This document shows positions 33,941-43,093 of a stretch of 64,000 nt of DNA, one piece after another. Position 1 is the first letter of the stretch. The number at the start of each line of letters is the position of its first letter. The position numbers and the translations under genes were made by a program. This stretch comes from Bacteroidota bacterium. GTDB lineage: Bacteria; Bacteroidota; Bacteroidia; AKYH767-A; 2013-40CM-41-45. Under the pieces are notes generated by a model. That model had not been told where the DNA came from. It saw only the letters and a program-made list of their open reading frames with translations, and searched no databases. Location: the NCBI GenBank assembly GCA_016713765.1, contig JADJON010000001.1, forward strand, positions 1,364,001 through 1,428,000, read 5' to 3'.

Positions 33941-34567
33941 ATGCCGGTTCGGGTACGCGCCAGTCTTTTAGCAATTGTCGTGTTCGTGTTGTCGTGTTTC
34001 CTGTCTCAGCACCGGGCAATGGCACAACGGCTTTCTCCGATGGCTCCGCTGCAAAATCACTCGTTGGAGCGCAAAGCTTTTCAGTCGGAAGTCTCTGTTT
34101 ATGATTGCATCGACATTCACGAAACGGTTAACCAGCAGGTGGAACAGTCCTACTACCTGTGGGTGCCTGAACCGATCGATGCGCTGGGTCTTCGGGTCGT
34201 GACCTGCTTGTCGGCGCAAACGATGCCCGGTCGTGGCGATGCAGTGACGGAAGACTACAGCGAATCGTGTAAATCGACCTGTAACTTCAATGCTGTAAGT
34301 CTGAATCTTACTTCGTCGCCCGACAGTTCCGGAAAGGATCGGGACCTCCATTCACCACTTGATTCCGTTAACGGCAATACCTCCGGTATGGCATGGATGC
34401 AAGTACAATTCGGCAGGTTGCCGGCCGGCATCTACAGGATCTCTGTCCGCTTCGAAGGAGCGAACACGCCAGGCGGCGCCGCGTGCATACAGGCCGGCAG
34501 TAGTTTGCCAAAGCGACGATTAAAACTCGCCACCAGTCCGGAACTGCTGCTGCAGTCCGGCGAGTAG
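33941..34567 (+). CDS. Small secreted protein, unknown function
   Basis: The 208-aa product starts with a strongly hydrophobic signal sequence (LLAIVVFVLSCFLSQHRAMA, cleavage before Q29). The mature part contains about six cysteines (VYDCIDIHE, VTCLSAQT, ESCKSTCNFNA, AACIQAG) that could form disulfides, and ends in a basic stretch KRRLKLATS. I recognise no family. It lies alone on the plus strand between two T9SS-type genes on the minus strand, with 5 bp to the convergent CotH gene stop. The signal peptide and codon usage support a real gene, but the chosen start could be slightly downstream. Confidence 0.6.
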   Translation: MPVRVRASLLAIVVFVLSCFLSQHRAMAQRLSPMAPLQNHSLERKAFQSEVSVYDCIDIHETVNQQVEQSYYLWVPEPIDALGLRVVTCLSAQTMPGRGDAVTEDYSESCKSTCNFNAVSLNLTSSPDSSGKDRDLHSPLDSVNGNTSGMAWMQVQFGRLPAGIYRISVRFEGANTPGGAACIQAGSSLPKRRLKLATSPELLLQSGE

Positions 34568-34572
34568 TCGAA

Positions 34573-37101
34573 TCAGCGTTCCACAGGCAATCGATACGTG
34601 CCGGTTCCGGATGGAGTGTCCAGTACAACGAAGTACAACCCATTCGCCAGCGAAGCGTTGGCAAGATCCAGTTGCACGGAATGAAACCCCGCTGCTAGCT
34701 GTTGCGCGTCTCCCGGGGAAGCGACAAGCGCACCCTGGCTGTTGAAGACGCGGATACGCACCGGTCCCGATTCAGGGAGCCTGAACTCCAGTATCGCCCG
34801 ATCATGAGCGGGAATCGGATAGACCGAACCCGTCAACGACTCGCCCTTCAGCTCGAAGGCATTCGTCGCAAAACTGAAGTGCGCGACGATACTGTCGCTG
34901 GACGTAAAGTTCACGCTTGTCAGCACGGCACTGTCGTTCGGAGCAAACACCTGGGCAGGCGAGGTCCAGTTCACGAATTGATAAGGAGAAATCGCGCTTG
35001 CCTCAAGTATGTTCTCCATGCCGCCGAAATATTGTCCACTCCACGGCAGATCGGTATGCACCAGGGAATTCAACCGAACCGAACCCGCACCAATCGGGTC
35101 AGCATCGAGCGTAATAATGTACGGTCCGTTGAGTGAGTAACAATCCCGGATGCCGCCCGCCATGTTGTTGCAGCGCGTAAGGATGTAACTGCGCAGTGCC
35201 GCGATGTTGGTCTGCCAGTCGGCGATGTCGCCGCTCCAGCGGTTGCAATGGGCCGGCATCTCGGGTGTCAGTATCATCGTGATGCTGTCCAGTTGGGAGA
35301 TCATGTTGCCGCAACTGAATACAGTGTTCCACAAATCCGTCATGCGCGCGATATAGAACTGCTCGAATACGGGATTGTTCCGGAGCCGGTTGAGTACCTG
35401 GATGTGACCCTCCGGATCCGACGGCCCGTTGAGCGATTCCGGATCGCAGGGCGCGGCATAGGCGGTGATATCCGGAATGCCGGTGTAATTGATGTAGTGC
35501 CCGAAGGTGGCGTCGTTGTCCCAGAGGATGTAACCCCACTTGCGGTGCGTTCCGCTCGTATCGAGACCCCGCCACCAGCCGGTGTTGTAGTTGAGCCAGT
35601 CGGAACAGACGCTGATGGCATTGGTCAGCACATAATCGACCAGGCTCTTCCCGTCGAGCTGCGCCATGACGGAATCGAAATGCACCGGATCGCTCATGTC
35701 GTGGGTCATGATGTAACTGTAGAGATCGGCCCAGTCGTCGAGCGCTTGCTGACCGCCGTACTCCGCCCAGGTCGCTCCCCAGGTCAGGATGTACTGGATA
35801 TGGTACTTGTCCTGACCGTAATAGTACTCCGTATAGTCGTGCTCATCGGGATTTTCGCGGATGTCGTAAACGCCCCAGTACTGTCCGTTAAGATATACGA
35901 TCACTTTTTCCGCGTTGCGGACATCGAGATCCATCCCGCCTTTTTTGGCCAGCATGTGGACATAAGCGTCGCGAACGTGCGCGCTGCCCGCGTTGTCGGG
36001 ATTGTAATCGGCCGGAAAGTTATCGTCGCCCGCGGCGCGGAGGATCACGCGCTGGAAATTGCGGCGCAAGGAATATTGAAAGAGCCGTTGCTCAATGCTG
36101 TGATTGTATCCCATCTCGTCGCGCGAGATGAAATCAAGGCTCCGCTGACTGTGTACCCAGGAGTCCTGACCGTGCCGGTTGAACTCTCCATACGTCTTTG
36201 CCGCACGAGCGCCTGAAAGATCGAAGTATTCGAAACTTCCTTTGGGTTCCAGGGAGCCGTTTCCGTTGGCAAGGCTGGTCAGTTGCGATCCGGAAACCGA
36301 GATCACCGGAAAGGTATGACTGACGTTCATGAAGTAAGTCGAGAATTCGATCAGGCTCGGCAGGATGGCGGGATCGCCGCTGATGACCAGGGCTTTCAAT
36401 ACCATGGTTGCGTTGAACGGGATCGGGCCGGTGTAGACCGTGCTGCTGGCCGTCGGGAGATTGCCATTCGTGGTATAGCGGATGACACTGTTCGGTTCCG
36501 GGGTGACGATCGTGATGGAGTCAGGCGTCGTGTAAAATCCCGGGAAACGAGAAAAGTCGGGCTTCTCCGCATAGCGCAAATAGGCAGAAGCGGCATTGTT
36601 AGAAGTCAACGGGGTTGGATTGGTAAAGACGTACCAGTCCGTAGCGCCATCCGGCTTCCGGCCACGGGAGTGTCCCAATTGCGTCACGTCCAAACGCAAC
36701 CCGTCAAGAATTACTCCCGAAGGGTCGGTGAATACGATATCCTCCTTGTTGTTTTTCGTCTGCGTCAGGCGAAAATTCGTATGATAATAACTGCCGTTCG
36801 TCAGGTCCCGGCCAGAACAAAAGAAGCGAAGAAAGCCGTTGCCCGGAATGATTGCGCCGGCCGGTATCATGTACTTGGTCGGTTGTAGGGAATCATCGCT
36901 CAGGTGATAGCCACCGATCGGAAAAGGCGAAGGATCATTGTTGTAGAGTTCGATCCAGTCTTCATAGTCGGAATGGTCATCAACAAACTGGTTCAGGTTG
37001 GAGGCGGAGTATTCGTTGATGACGACCTGCGCAGTGGTGGAAGAGGAGTGAGCGAGTAGTTGGGAAACCACTAACAGCCCGGGCAGAAGAAGGCGTGACA
37101 T
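34573..37101 (-). CDS. Secreted CotH-type kinase-like protein with lamin-tail domain and T9SS sorting domain
   Basis: The 842-aa protein has a signal peptide (residues 1-24). Its lamin-tail domain is at about 25-165 (VVINEYSASNLNQFVDDHSD), and a chitobiase C-terminal-like segment lies near 195-235 (PNSVIRYTTNGNLPTAS). The CotH domain occupies about 300-600: GEFNRHGQDSW, YLNGQYWGVYDIRENPDEHD and ILWDNDATFGHY, where the D-N-D cluster matches the metal-binding kinase motif of spore-coat CotH. A T9SS type A sorting domain ends the protein (VYPIPAHDRAILEF, then TYRLPVER). CotH proteins are atypical secreted kinases; here it would act on surface proteins. It is on the minus strand, divergent from the 293-aa barrel gene. 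Confidence 0.88.
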   Translation of the reverse strand: MSRLLLPGLLVVSQLLAHSSSTTAQVVINEYSASNLNQFVDDHSDYEDWIELYNNDPSPFPIGGYHLSDDSLQPTKYMIPAGAIIPGNGFLRFFCSGRDLTNGSYYHTNFRLTQTKNNKEDIVFTDPSGVILDGLRLDVTQLGHSRGRKPDGATDWYVFTNPTPLTSNNAASAYLRYAEKPDFSRFPGFYTTPDSITIVTPEPNSVIRYTTNGNLPTASSTVYTGPIPFNATMVLKALVISGDPAILPSLIEFSTYFMNVSHTFPVISVSGSQLTSLANGNGSLEPKGSFEYFDLSGARAAKTYGEFNRHGQDSWVHSQRSLDFISRDEMGYNHSIEQRLFQYSLRRNFQRVILRAAGDDNFPADYNPDNAGSAHVRDAYVHMLAKKGGMDLDVRNAEKVIVYLNGQYWGVYDIRENPDEHDYTEYYYGQDKYHIQYILTWGATWAEYGGQQALDDWADLYSYIMTHDMSDPVHFDSVMAQLDGKSLVDYVLTNAISVCSDWLNYNTGWWRGLDTSGTHRKWGYILWDNDATFGHYINYTGIPDITAYAAPCDPESLNGPSDPEGHIQVLNRLRNNPVFEQFYIARMTDLWNTVFSCGNMISQLDSITMILTPEMPAHCNRWSGDIADWQTNIAALRSYILTRCNNMAGGIRDCYSLNGPYIITLDADPIGAGSVRLNSLVHTDLPWSGQYFGGMENILEASAISPYQFVNWTSPAQVFAPNDSAVLTSVNFTSSDSIVAHFSFATNAFELKGESLTGSVYPIPAHDRAILEFRLPESGPVRIRVFNSQGALVASPGDAQQLAAGFHSVQLDLANASLANGLYFVVLDTPSGTGTYRLPVER

Positions 37102-37155
37102 GTTGCCCCAAGTTATTGAAATATGCGGGATGACTCGACCCTGAATGGCTATGTC

Positions 37156-38037
37156 ATGTCAGGAAAGCGTTATTTTTCGCCCGTGCGGATTCGGTGTCCA
37201 TTTTTCCTGCTGGTTTTAACGGCTTTCCTGTCGGGTTCACTACCCGGAAGCGGCCAGCCTTACTTCGACCTCTTCAGCGCAAGGCACCTTGCCGGTCCCG
37301 GTGAGCTGGGGAGTCCGGGTGGCGCGAAGTTGCGGTCTGAATATTCCTTTGTCCAATTACAAGCGCCGCTGCAAGTGAAGCGGTCGCCGCAACGGACGAT
37401 CATAGTGGCACCGTACCTTGACCGATGGACCGTTCGGTCATCAGATACCGCGGTGAGCCTGCGCGGCTACGGACTACCGGTCAATTTTCTATTCGCGCTT
37501 GACTCAGCCCGATGGGACTTGCTGGGTTCCGTCGTCTTTCGCTGGAATGCTTATGAGGCAAGCCTGCGCGACCCTTCGCAATACGGTGCAGCCTTGCTGA
37601 TCGGCCGGAAGTACTCGGATAAGCTTCGACTCCGGTACGGAATTTACGCCAACCGTGAATACTTCGGCTGGTGGGTGCTTCCACTATTAGGGGTGGATTG
37701 GACCTGGAAGAATGGAAGCCGGGTTTTCGGGATACTGCCCGGATCGCTTACCTGGGAGCGAAAACTGTCGCGAAAGTGGTATCATGGTTTGAGCTATCGG
37801 GCCCTGACGACCTCTTACCGGATACCCGGTGAGCGCTACCTGCGCATCAATGAAACCCAACTTGGCGCGTTTGTCGATTTCTACCCGTTTCGTTCCATCG
37901 CTATCAATCTGGAAGGCGGGCACTCGCTCTTCCGGCAATTTCGTGCCGGTAAGGTCGATACGCGCGGCGCTGAACTACCCGCGGAAGACGGATGGTACGT
38001 ACGCTTTGGTCTTTCGCTCCGTAAACGATTCGACTGA
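37156..38037 (+). CDS. Probable outer-membrane beta-barrel protein (DUF6268-like)
   Basis: The 293-aa protein has a signal peptide (about residues 1-32, with FFLLVLTAFLSGSLPGSG). The rest consists of alternating strands such as RTIIVAPYLDRWTV, RYGIYANREYFGWWVLPLLG and INLEGGHSLF, closing with FGLSLRKRFD. Size and strand pattern resemble DUF6268-type barrel proteins of Bacteroidota; that assignment is by memory and uncertain. The ATG at 37156 was chosen over an upstream start at 37123 because it places the basic residues correctly before the hydrophobic core. It is convergent with lpxH. Confidence 0.7.
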   Translation: MSGKRYFSPVRIRCPFFLLVLTAFLSGSLPGSGQPYFDLFSARHLAGPGELGSPGGAKLRSEYSFVQLQAPLQVKRSPQRTIIVAPYLDRWTVRSSDTAVSLRGYGLPVNFLFALDSARWDLLGSVVFRWNAYEASLRDPSQYGAALLIGRKYSDKLRLRYGIYANREYFGWWVLPLLGVDWTWKNGSRVFGILPGSLTWERKLSRKWYHGLSYRALTTSYRIPGERYLRINETQLGAFVDFYPFRSIAINLEGGHSLFRQFRAGKVDTRGAELPAEDGWYVRFGLSLRKRFD

Positions 38038-38068
38038 AAATGACGTTCGATGCGGTTGTCGCCAGGAC

Positions 38069-38821
38069 TCAGCCTTCGAACTTTTTCAATTGCAGATCCT
38101 TTCCGTCGAATACCGCATAGGTGTTGTACCGGATCCAATCACCCAGGTTGATGTACCGGCCTTTGCCATCGACGATCATATCGAGCGGGAGGTGACGATG
38201 ACCGAAGACCATGTAGTCGTATCGCTTGTTTTGCTGGAGGTCCTTGCAGTATTGAACGAGCCATTCCTGCTCGTCTCCGAGGTAGCGGTCCTCGGCGGTA
38301 CCGGTAGCGACGCGGCTCTTGCGTGAGAAGTAATCGGCCACGCCGATCCCGAAATTCGGATGCAGGCGCGCGAACAGCCACTGACAAAGCGGACTGGCAA
38401 ATACTTTCTTGATGAATTTGTATCCGTGGTCACCCGGTCCCAGACCATCTCCGTGTCCGATGTAGAACTTTTTACCGTCGTATTCGGCTTCGATCGGTTT
38501 GCGGTAAAGCCGGACGCCAAGTTCTTGTTCCAGGTAGCCGAACGTCCACATGTCGTGATTGCCGGTGAAGTAGTGTACCGGAATACCGGCATCCGTGAAG
38601 GCGGCGATGGCTGCCAACAAGCGCACGTATCCTCGTGGTACTACGGTCTTGTACTCGAACCAGAAATCAAACACATCGCCCATGAGATACAGCTCCCGGG
38701 TGTCCGGACGAATCTGCTCGAGCCAGCGCACGATGCGCCGTTCACGTTCCAGGCTGCGGGCCCGGTCGGGAATGCCGAGGTGAAAATCGGACGCGAAATA
38801 AATGTTCTTACCGGCGGACAT
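38069..38821 (-). CDS. lpxH: UDP-2,3-diacylglucosamine diphosphatase (LpxH type)
   Basis: The 250-aa calcineurin-like phosphoesterase has all the metal-binding blocks in order: ASDFHLG, LMGDVFDFWFEY, FTGNHDMWTF, IGHGDGLGPGD and VFGHRHLPLD. LpxH removes UMP from UDP-diacylglucosamine to give lipid X in lipid A synthesis at the inner membrane. The start ATG at 38821 overlaps the stop of the M1 peptidase gene (TGATG), so translation is coupled; a GTG one codon earlier is possible. lpxK, the later step of the same pathway, is in the window at 46.5 kb but not linked. Confidence 0.9.
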   Translation of the reverse strand: MSAGKNIYFASDFHLGIPDRARSLERERRIVRWLEQIRPDTRELYLMGDVFDFWFEYKTVVPRGYVRLLAAIAAFTDAGIPVHYFTGNHDMWTFGYLEQELGVRLYRKPIEAEYDGKKFYIGHGDGLGPGDHGYKFIKKVFASPLCQWLFARLHPNFGIGVADYFSRKSRVATGTAEDRYLGDEQEWLVQYCKDLQQNKRYDYMVFGHRHLPLDMIVDGKGRYINLGDWIRYNTYAVFDGKDLQLKKFEG

Positions 38822-41800
38822 CACTGGAGGTATTTTCGGGCAAGTTCAATCGGGTTAAGTTCGCGCAGTCGCAATTCGAAGCGGATCGTCTCAGCGGTGG
38901 AGAGCTCTAAACGGTCAAGAGCGTCGCGAATGTCTTTGCTATAGACTGCCGGCAAATAGACGACAAAAATATCGCCCAGGATCGGTAATTCAACACCACC
39001 TTCAAAACTGACTTTGCCGAATTCCGGTCGGAAATCGTTGATGTCTTCGAAACTCCCGCCGGCCAGGTACAGCCGGAACGGCAATTTGCCGGGAAGTGTC
39101 GTGCTGGCTCTGGCGGTTAGCATCCAGCCGGAGGACTTTCCAAAGTAACTGATCGGTGTCGTAAACCCGCCTTCGGTGAGTACGAACTGATGACTGAAAA
39201 CGCCGTCTGCTTCATTCCGACCCGGGAAGACGTCGCGAAACAGATAATCGTCGCCGCCCTCGAAACCACTGAGCCGTAGTCGGAAATCCTGCCCAGCAAC
39301 CGAGGTGTTGTTGATCGAAACGTAGCCTCCGAACAACCTTAACCGAAGCCCTTTCTTCGGGTTCCGATAGGGAAGCAGCAGTTGCTCGGTCAGCGTGACT
39401 TTGTACATATCCGGATGCCACTGTGCCTCTACGTTGAGATGACTGGCGTCCGGAAAGGCTGTTACCCGTTCGTAGGAACCCGTCAGGAAAAGATCGTCAC
39501 GCGTCGTTTTGGAATAGTGGTAGGCATAGGGCAGGTCTTTTCGTATTTGAATGGCATGGAACCGGAGTTGAGATTCCACTTTTTCCCGGCTCCCATGCAT
39601 GAACTTCAATTGCAGGGAATGGTCCGCTTTCAAATAGTGCAATGCGCCATCGGCTAATACACGACCGCTGGTGTCCTGGTAACTGTCCGTCGCGTAGGCA
39701 TATCGGCTCCAGCCGGATTGCAAACGGATCCGGCGCAGGTTGCCAGCTTTAGGATAGAAATGATAGCGTACGAATCCACCGAAATTCAATTCCTTGTCTT
39801 CCGTTCCGTAGAGTGGCATCGCCAGCACTTCGAATGGTTTCTCTTCAAAGTTCAGGTTGTGCAAGCCGCCTCCGAGCAGCAAACCGTTATTGGTGTTCCA
39901 GCCCACTGCCGGAAACAGGCCGATCGTCGTGCGACGGTCCACTTCGTGCCCGATGAAGAACTGGAACCGGATGGGTTCGGTTTTTCGGAGTATGCCCTGC
40001 GCTCGACTGAAGTTGTTACGCCGGTTCACTTCCGGTACACGGTTTTCAGGATCAAGAACGAAAGAATCAGCGCCATCCGTTTTCCAATCAAATGCATGGT
40101 TGAACGTTGCAGTACTGATCTGTCGCTTTTCCAATAATTGGCTGTCACGATATGCGGCAAGTGAAACAGGGCCGTTGACTTCTCCTTTGTTCATTACCGT
40201 AACGCGTGATATACCGCCTTTTCCGGTTTTTACTTCCAACGCAAAATCAGCCTTTGCATTGGTGAACGACCAATCGTCGAAATACCAATCCAGTTTTTTT
40301 CCGGAAACGCGTTCGAAAACGGTTTGCAGATCCTCCGGCTGTGGATGCCGGAACGCCCATTCCCGGTAGTAATTGCGCATCGAAAGGTCGAAGACATCCC
40401 GGCCCAAGGCGTCTTCCAGCCATACAATGCCCAAGGTCGGTTTTGAATAGGCTGCCGTATAGTAGTCGCTTTCATCATAGAAGAGCGCTGCTGCTCCGGT
40501 AAGTGGATCGGAGTTCCGGCTTGCGCCTTTCAGATAATGAAGACGAAGGTGCGGCAGGAAATCCTCAGGTTCGTCGCTCAATCGCAGCCACTGTGAGAAC
40601 TTCGACTCTTTGGGCGAGCTGACCAGTCGCTGTGTATTCAAATACAATCGGTTCTCCAGGTAAGTGGTCCAGCCTTCATCCATCCAGGGATGCCGACGTT
40701 CGTTGCTGCCCAGCATTCCATAGAACCATTGGTGTGCGGCTTCATGGTAAAGCGTCTGCAGGAATTGATTGGCGCTGCATGCTCCGATGGCCACGATGGT
40801 CGGGTACTCCATGTCCCGCCCCGCGATGTCATCCACATCAACCACGCTCAGTTGTGCATACGGGTACGGACCGATCCAATTTGTCAGACTGTCCAGTGCC
40901 TGGCGCAGTACGGCGTTGGATAGTTTCCAGTTTTGTTCGTGCTGCTGCAGATAGAAACTCCAGATTTCTGGTTTCCCCGGAGCCCGGTCCGCAAGTACCT
41001 GATAGTCCTTGGCCGCGAAAAGCGCGAAATCGTGTACACTGTCGGCTTCGAAGTGCAAGGTCATCCCCGCGCTGGTTGCTTCCGGCCGAAGTCCGGCATT
41101 CGCTACAACTCCACCGGCACGGGTAACGGAGTCCGCCAGCAACCGTCGCGTATGTTCCGCCTGATCCTTGAGTACACCGGTAGCGGCGACCCAGTAACTC
41201 TCCGGTAATGTCAGCTCGACTTCATACCGGGCATATTCTCCGTAAAATTCTCCCCAGCTCTGATACGTCAGGGCGTTCCAGCCATTTCGGTCGTAGACAG
41301 CCGGCTTGGGATACCATTGCGTCAGGTAATAACGACCGTCGGCATGTCCCAGTCTCGAAATTGCTGCGTCGGGCAGTTTCACCCGGAAGGGAGTGGCAAG
41401 GGTCATGCTCGTACCTGGCGCCAGCGGTTGCTGTAACTTGATTCGAATGATGTCGGCAGCTCCTGAAAAGAAGGTCCATTGTACATCCTGACCATCACAC
41501 CGGAAGTCCAGCGAGTCCATGAAACCGCGCTCTTCCGGTCGGGTCAATGCGAATACGGGATCCTGGTTTCCGTAAAGTTCCCGCGCCAGCCCGGAACGGT
41601 CCTCCCGGTAAGCGTTCGGCCAAACATGTAGATACAATTCGTCCAGTGAGCTGTCGGAGCGGTTGGTGTAATCGATCGCAACCTGCCCGCGCAGCATGTG
41701 CTCCCGGTCATCCAGTTTAACCTGAATGCGGTAGGTAAGCGCCTGCTGGAAATAGGGACGTGTCGCTGAAGCGGCTAGGCATGCAAGCCCGAAAAAACAG

Positions 41801-41826
41801 AGGAACGTGTGATGTAATCGATTCAC
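38821..41826 (-). CDS. M1-family metallopeptidase with C-terminal barrel-like domain
   Basis: The 1001-aa protein has a signal peptide (residues 1-21). An M1 N-terminal beta domain follows (AIDYTNRSDSSLDELYLHVW), then the gluzincin active site HEAAHQWFYG near residues 363-372 with the third ligand Glu in WMDEGWTTYLENR about 19 residues later. From about residue 640 to the end the sequence is a series of amphipathic strands (FFIGHEVDRRTTIGLFPAVG, RLRLFGGYVSINN, FRLYLAGGSFEDINDF) that looks like an outer-membrane beta-barrel rather than the usual helical M1 C-domain. The peptidase would then face the periplasm or the surface while anchored in the outer membrane. It is upstream of lpxH with a 1-bp stop-start overlap. 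Confidence 0.85.
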   Translation of the reverse strand: MNRLHHTFLCFFGLACLAASATRPYFQQALTYRIQVKLDDREHMLRGQVAIDYTNRSDSSLDELYLHVWPNAYREDRSGLARELYGNQDPVFALTRPEERGFMDSLDFRCDGQDVQWTFFSGAADIIRIKLQQPLAPGTSMTLATPFRVKLPDAAISRLGHADGRYYLTQWYPKPAVYDRNGWNALTYQSWGEFYGEYARYEVELTLPESYWVAATGVLKDQAEHTRRLLADSVTRAGGVVANAGLRPEATSAGMTLHFEADSVHDFALFAAKDYQVLADRAPGKPEIWSFYLQQHEQNWKLSNAVLRQALDSLTNWIGPYPYAQLSVVDVDDIAGRDMEYPTIVAIGACSANQFLQTLYHEAAHQWFYGMLGSNERRHPWMDEGWTTYLENRLYLNTQRLVSSPKESKFSQWLRLSDEPEDFLPHLRLHYLKGASRNSDPLTGAAALFYDESDYYTAAYSKPTLGIVWLEDALGRDVFDLSMRNYYREWAFRHPQPEDLQTVFERVSGKKLDWYFDDWSFTNAKADFALEVKTGKGGISRVTVMNKGEVNGPVSLAAYRDSQLLEKRQISTATFNHAFDWKTDGADSFVLDPENRVPEVNRRNNFSRAQGILRKTEPIRFQFFIGHEVDRRTTIGLFPAVGWNTNNGLLLGGGLHNLNFEEKPFEVLAMPLYGTEDKELNFGGFVRYHFYPKAGNLRRIRLQSGWSRYAYATDSYQDTSGRVLADGALHYLKADHSLQLKFMHGSREKVESQLRFHAIQIRKDLPYAYHYSKTTRDDLFLTGSYERVTAFPDASHLNVEAQWHPDMYKVTLTEQLLLPYRNPKKGLRLRLFGGYVSINNTSVAGQDFRLRLSGFEGGDDYLFRDVFPGRNEADGVFSHQFVLTEGGFTTPISYFGKSSGWMLTARASTTLPGKLPFRLYLAGGSFEDINDFRPEFGKVSFEGGVELPILGDIFVVYLPAVYSKDIRDALDRLELSTAETIRFELRLRELNPIELARKYLQ

Positions 41827-41866
41827 GCGGGAAATGTAGTAAGCCGGACAGGATGAGCGTGCGGCT

Positions 41867-42982
41867 TTACGAAGAAGTTTTCCCTAACTGCTCCCGTATT
41901 TTGAGTTCAAGGTCCTCGCCCCGTAGTCCCTTGGCGATGATCTTGCCATTGGCGTCCAGCAAAACACTGAATGGTATCGCGTCAATGTTGTAATCCTTCA
42001 CGAAGCCGCTCTCCCACATCTTCAATTCACTGATCTGCGGCCAGCTCAGGCTGTCTTTCACGACGGCCGCTTTCCAGGCTGCGGCATCCCGGTCCAGGGA
42101 TACGCCAAGGATCTCAAACTTGTCGCCCCGGTACTTTTTATAAATGCGCACCAGGTTGGGGTTTTCCATCCTGCACGGCTGGCACCAGCTTGCCCAGAAA
42201 TCAACCAACACCACTTTCCCGCGAAGGGAAGAAAGTGCAAGGGGTTGACCGTCGATTCCGGGAAGTTTGATTTCCGGCGCCAGGCTGCCGGGTGGGAGTT
42301 TGCGAAGATCCTGTACGAGGGCGGAAAAATCGCGGGCGTACTTGTTGTCCGGATAGGCCTTGCGTAAATTCTCTTCCAGTTCGCTCATCAGGGGCAGGGA
42401 TTGCTGCTGGTTGAGGTATTTCGTTGCCGATAGCGAGGCGATCGAATTGTTGTGCTGCCGGATGAAATCCTGCGCGAAATGCTCCATGCTGCGGGAATAG
42501 GCGGCCTGCAATTTCAAGCCCACGGAATCTTTTCCAAGAGGATTTTCATTGCGCGCCTTCGCGTAGATCGAATTGAGTGAGTCGGTGAGCTTGCGTTCGT
42601 ACTCCCGCAGTTTCCGGATGCTCTCCGAATCCTCGGAACCTTTGACCGAGTAGGTCTCGTCAAGTCGCTGGGCGTCACCGTTGATCTCCACCGTTTCACC
42701 GCCTCTAAGAATGAGAAACAACAGGTTGGTCGGATTCGCGCGCAGGATGTAATAGTCCAGCTCGGTCACCGGATTGCGAAAGCTGAACTTCCCGTCGGCA
42801 TCGGTCGTCACGGAATCCAGGGTCACTTCTCCCGATTCCCCGATACGCTGAAAAAGTAGTGTCGTGTTCGGGGCATGACCCAACTGCCCCCTGATTACCG
42901 GACCACCGGTATCGGAGGAGCAGGCAAACAAGACGGAAAGGAAGCCGGTGATCAGCAGGAGAAGGAAGCGACGTGTCGTCAT
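41867..42982 (-). CDS. TlpA-type thioredoxin-fold lipoprotein with DUF4369-like N-domain
   Basis: The 371-aa protein has a lipobox LFAC with the lipidated Cys at residue 21. An N-terminal beta domain at about 28-115 matches DUF4369 style (VIRGQLGHAPNTTLLFQRIG), a helical linker spans about 120-225, and a C-terminal TlpA/ResA domain carries FWASWCQPCRMENPN with C267 and C270. Such proteins reduce disulfides on the periplasmic side, often for cytochrome c maturation. It is divergent from the sulfatase-family gene; each has a TACCTTTG -7 box in the shared region. Confidence 0.9.
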   Translation of the reverse strand: MTTRRFLLLLITGFLSVLFACSSDTGGPVIRGQLGHAPNTTLLFQRIGESGEVTLDSVTTDADGKFSFRNPVTELDYYILRANPTNLLFLILRGGETVEINGDAQRLDETYSVKGSEDSESIRKLREYERKLTDSLNSIYAKARNENPLGKDSVGLKLQAAYSRSMEHFAQDFIRQHNNSIASLSATKYLNQQQSLPLMSELEENLRKAYPDNKYARDFSALVQDLRKLPPGSLAPEIKLPGIDGQPLALSSLRGKVVLVDFWASWCQPCRMENPNLVRIYKKYRGDKFEILGVSLDRDAAAWKAAVVKDSLSWPQISELKMWESGFVKDYNIDAIPFSVLLDANGKIIAKGLRGEDLELKIREQLGKTSS

Positions 42983-43007
42983 TTGTCAGGAACGCGGTAG
43001 GTTCCTG

Positions 43008-43015
43008 CAAAGGTA
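43008..43015 (-). promoter_or_regulatory. -7 element for the TlpA-type gene
   Basis: The minus strand reads TACCTTTG, a match to TAnnTTTG, 25 bp upstream of the start codon. Confidence 0.5.
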
Positions 43016-43046
43016 CGGATTCCCTGCCGGAGGTCGTGTCCGGCCA

Positions 43047-43078
43047 TTGTGACCGCAACTTCCTCCGGCTTACCTTTG
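43047..43078 (+). promoter_or_regulatory. Promoter of the sulfatase-family membrane protein gene
   Basis: TTG (43047-43049), 21 bp and TACCTTTG (43071-43078) fit the Bacteroidota consensus. The ATG at 43094 follows, leaving a leader of only about 10 nt and ruling out the longer in-frame start at 43049. Confidence 0.65.
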
Positions 43079-43093
43079 GCCGGTCAATTCCGG

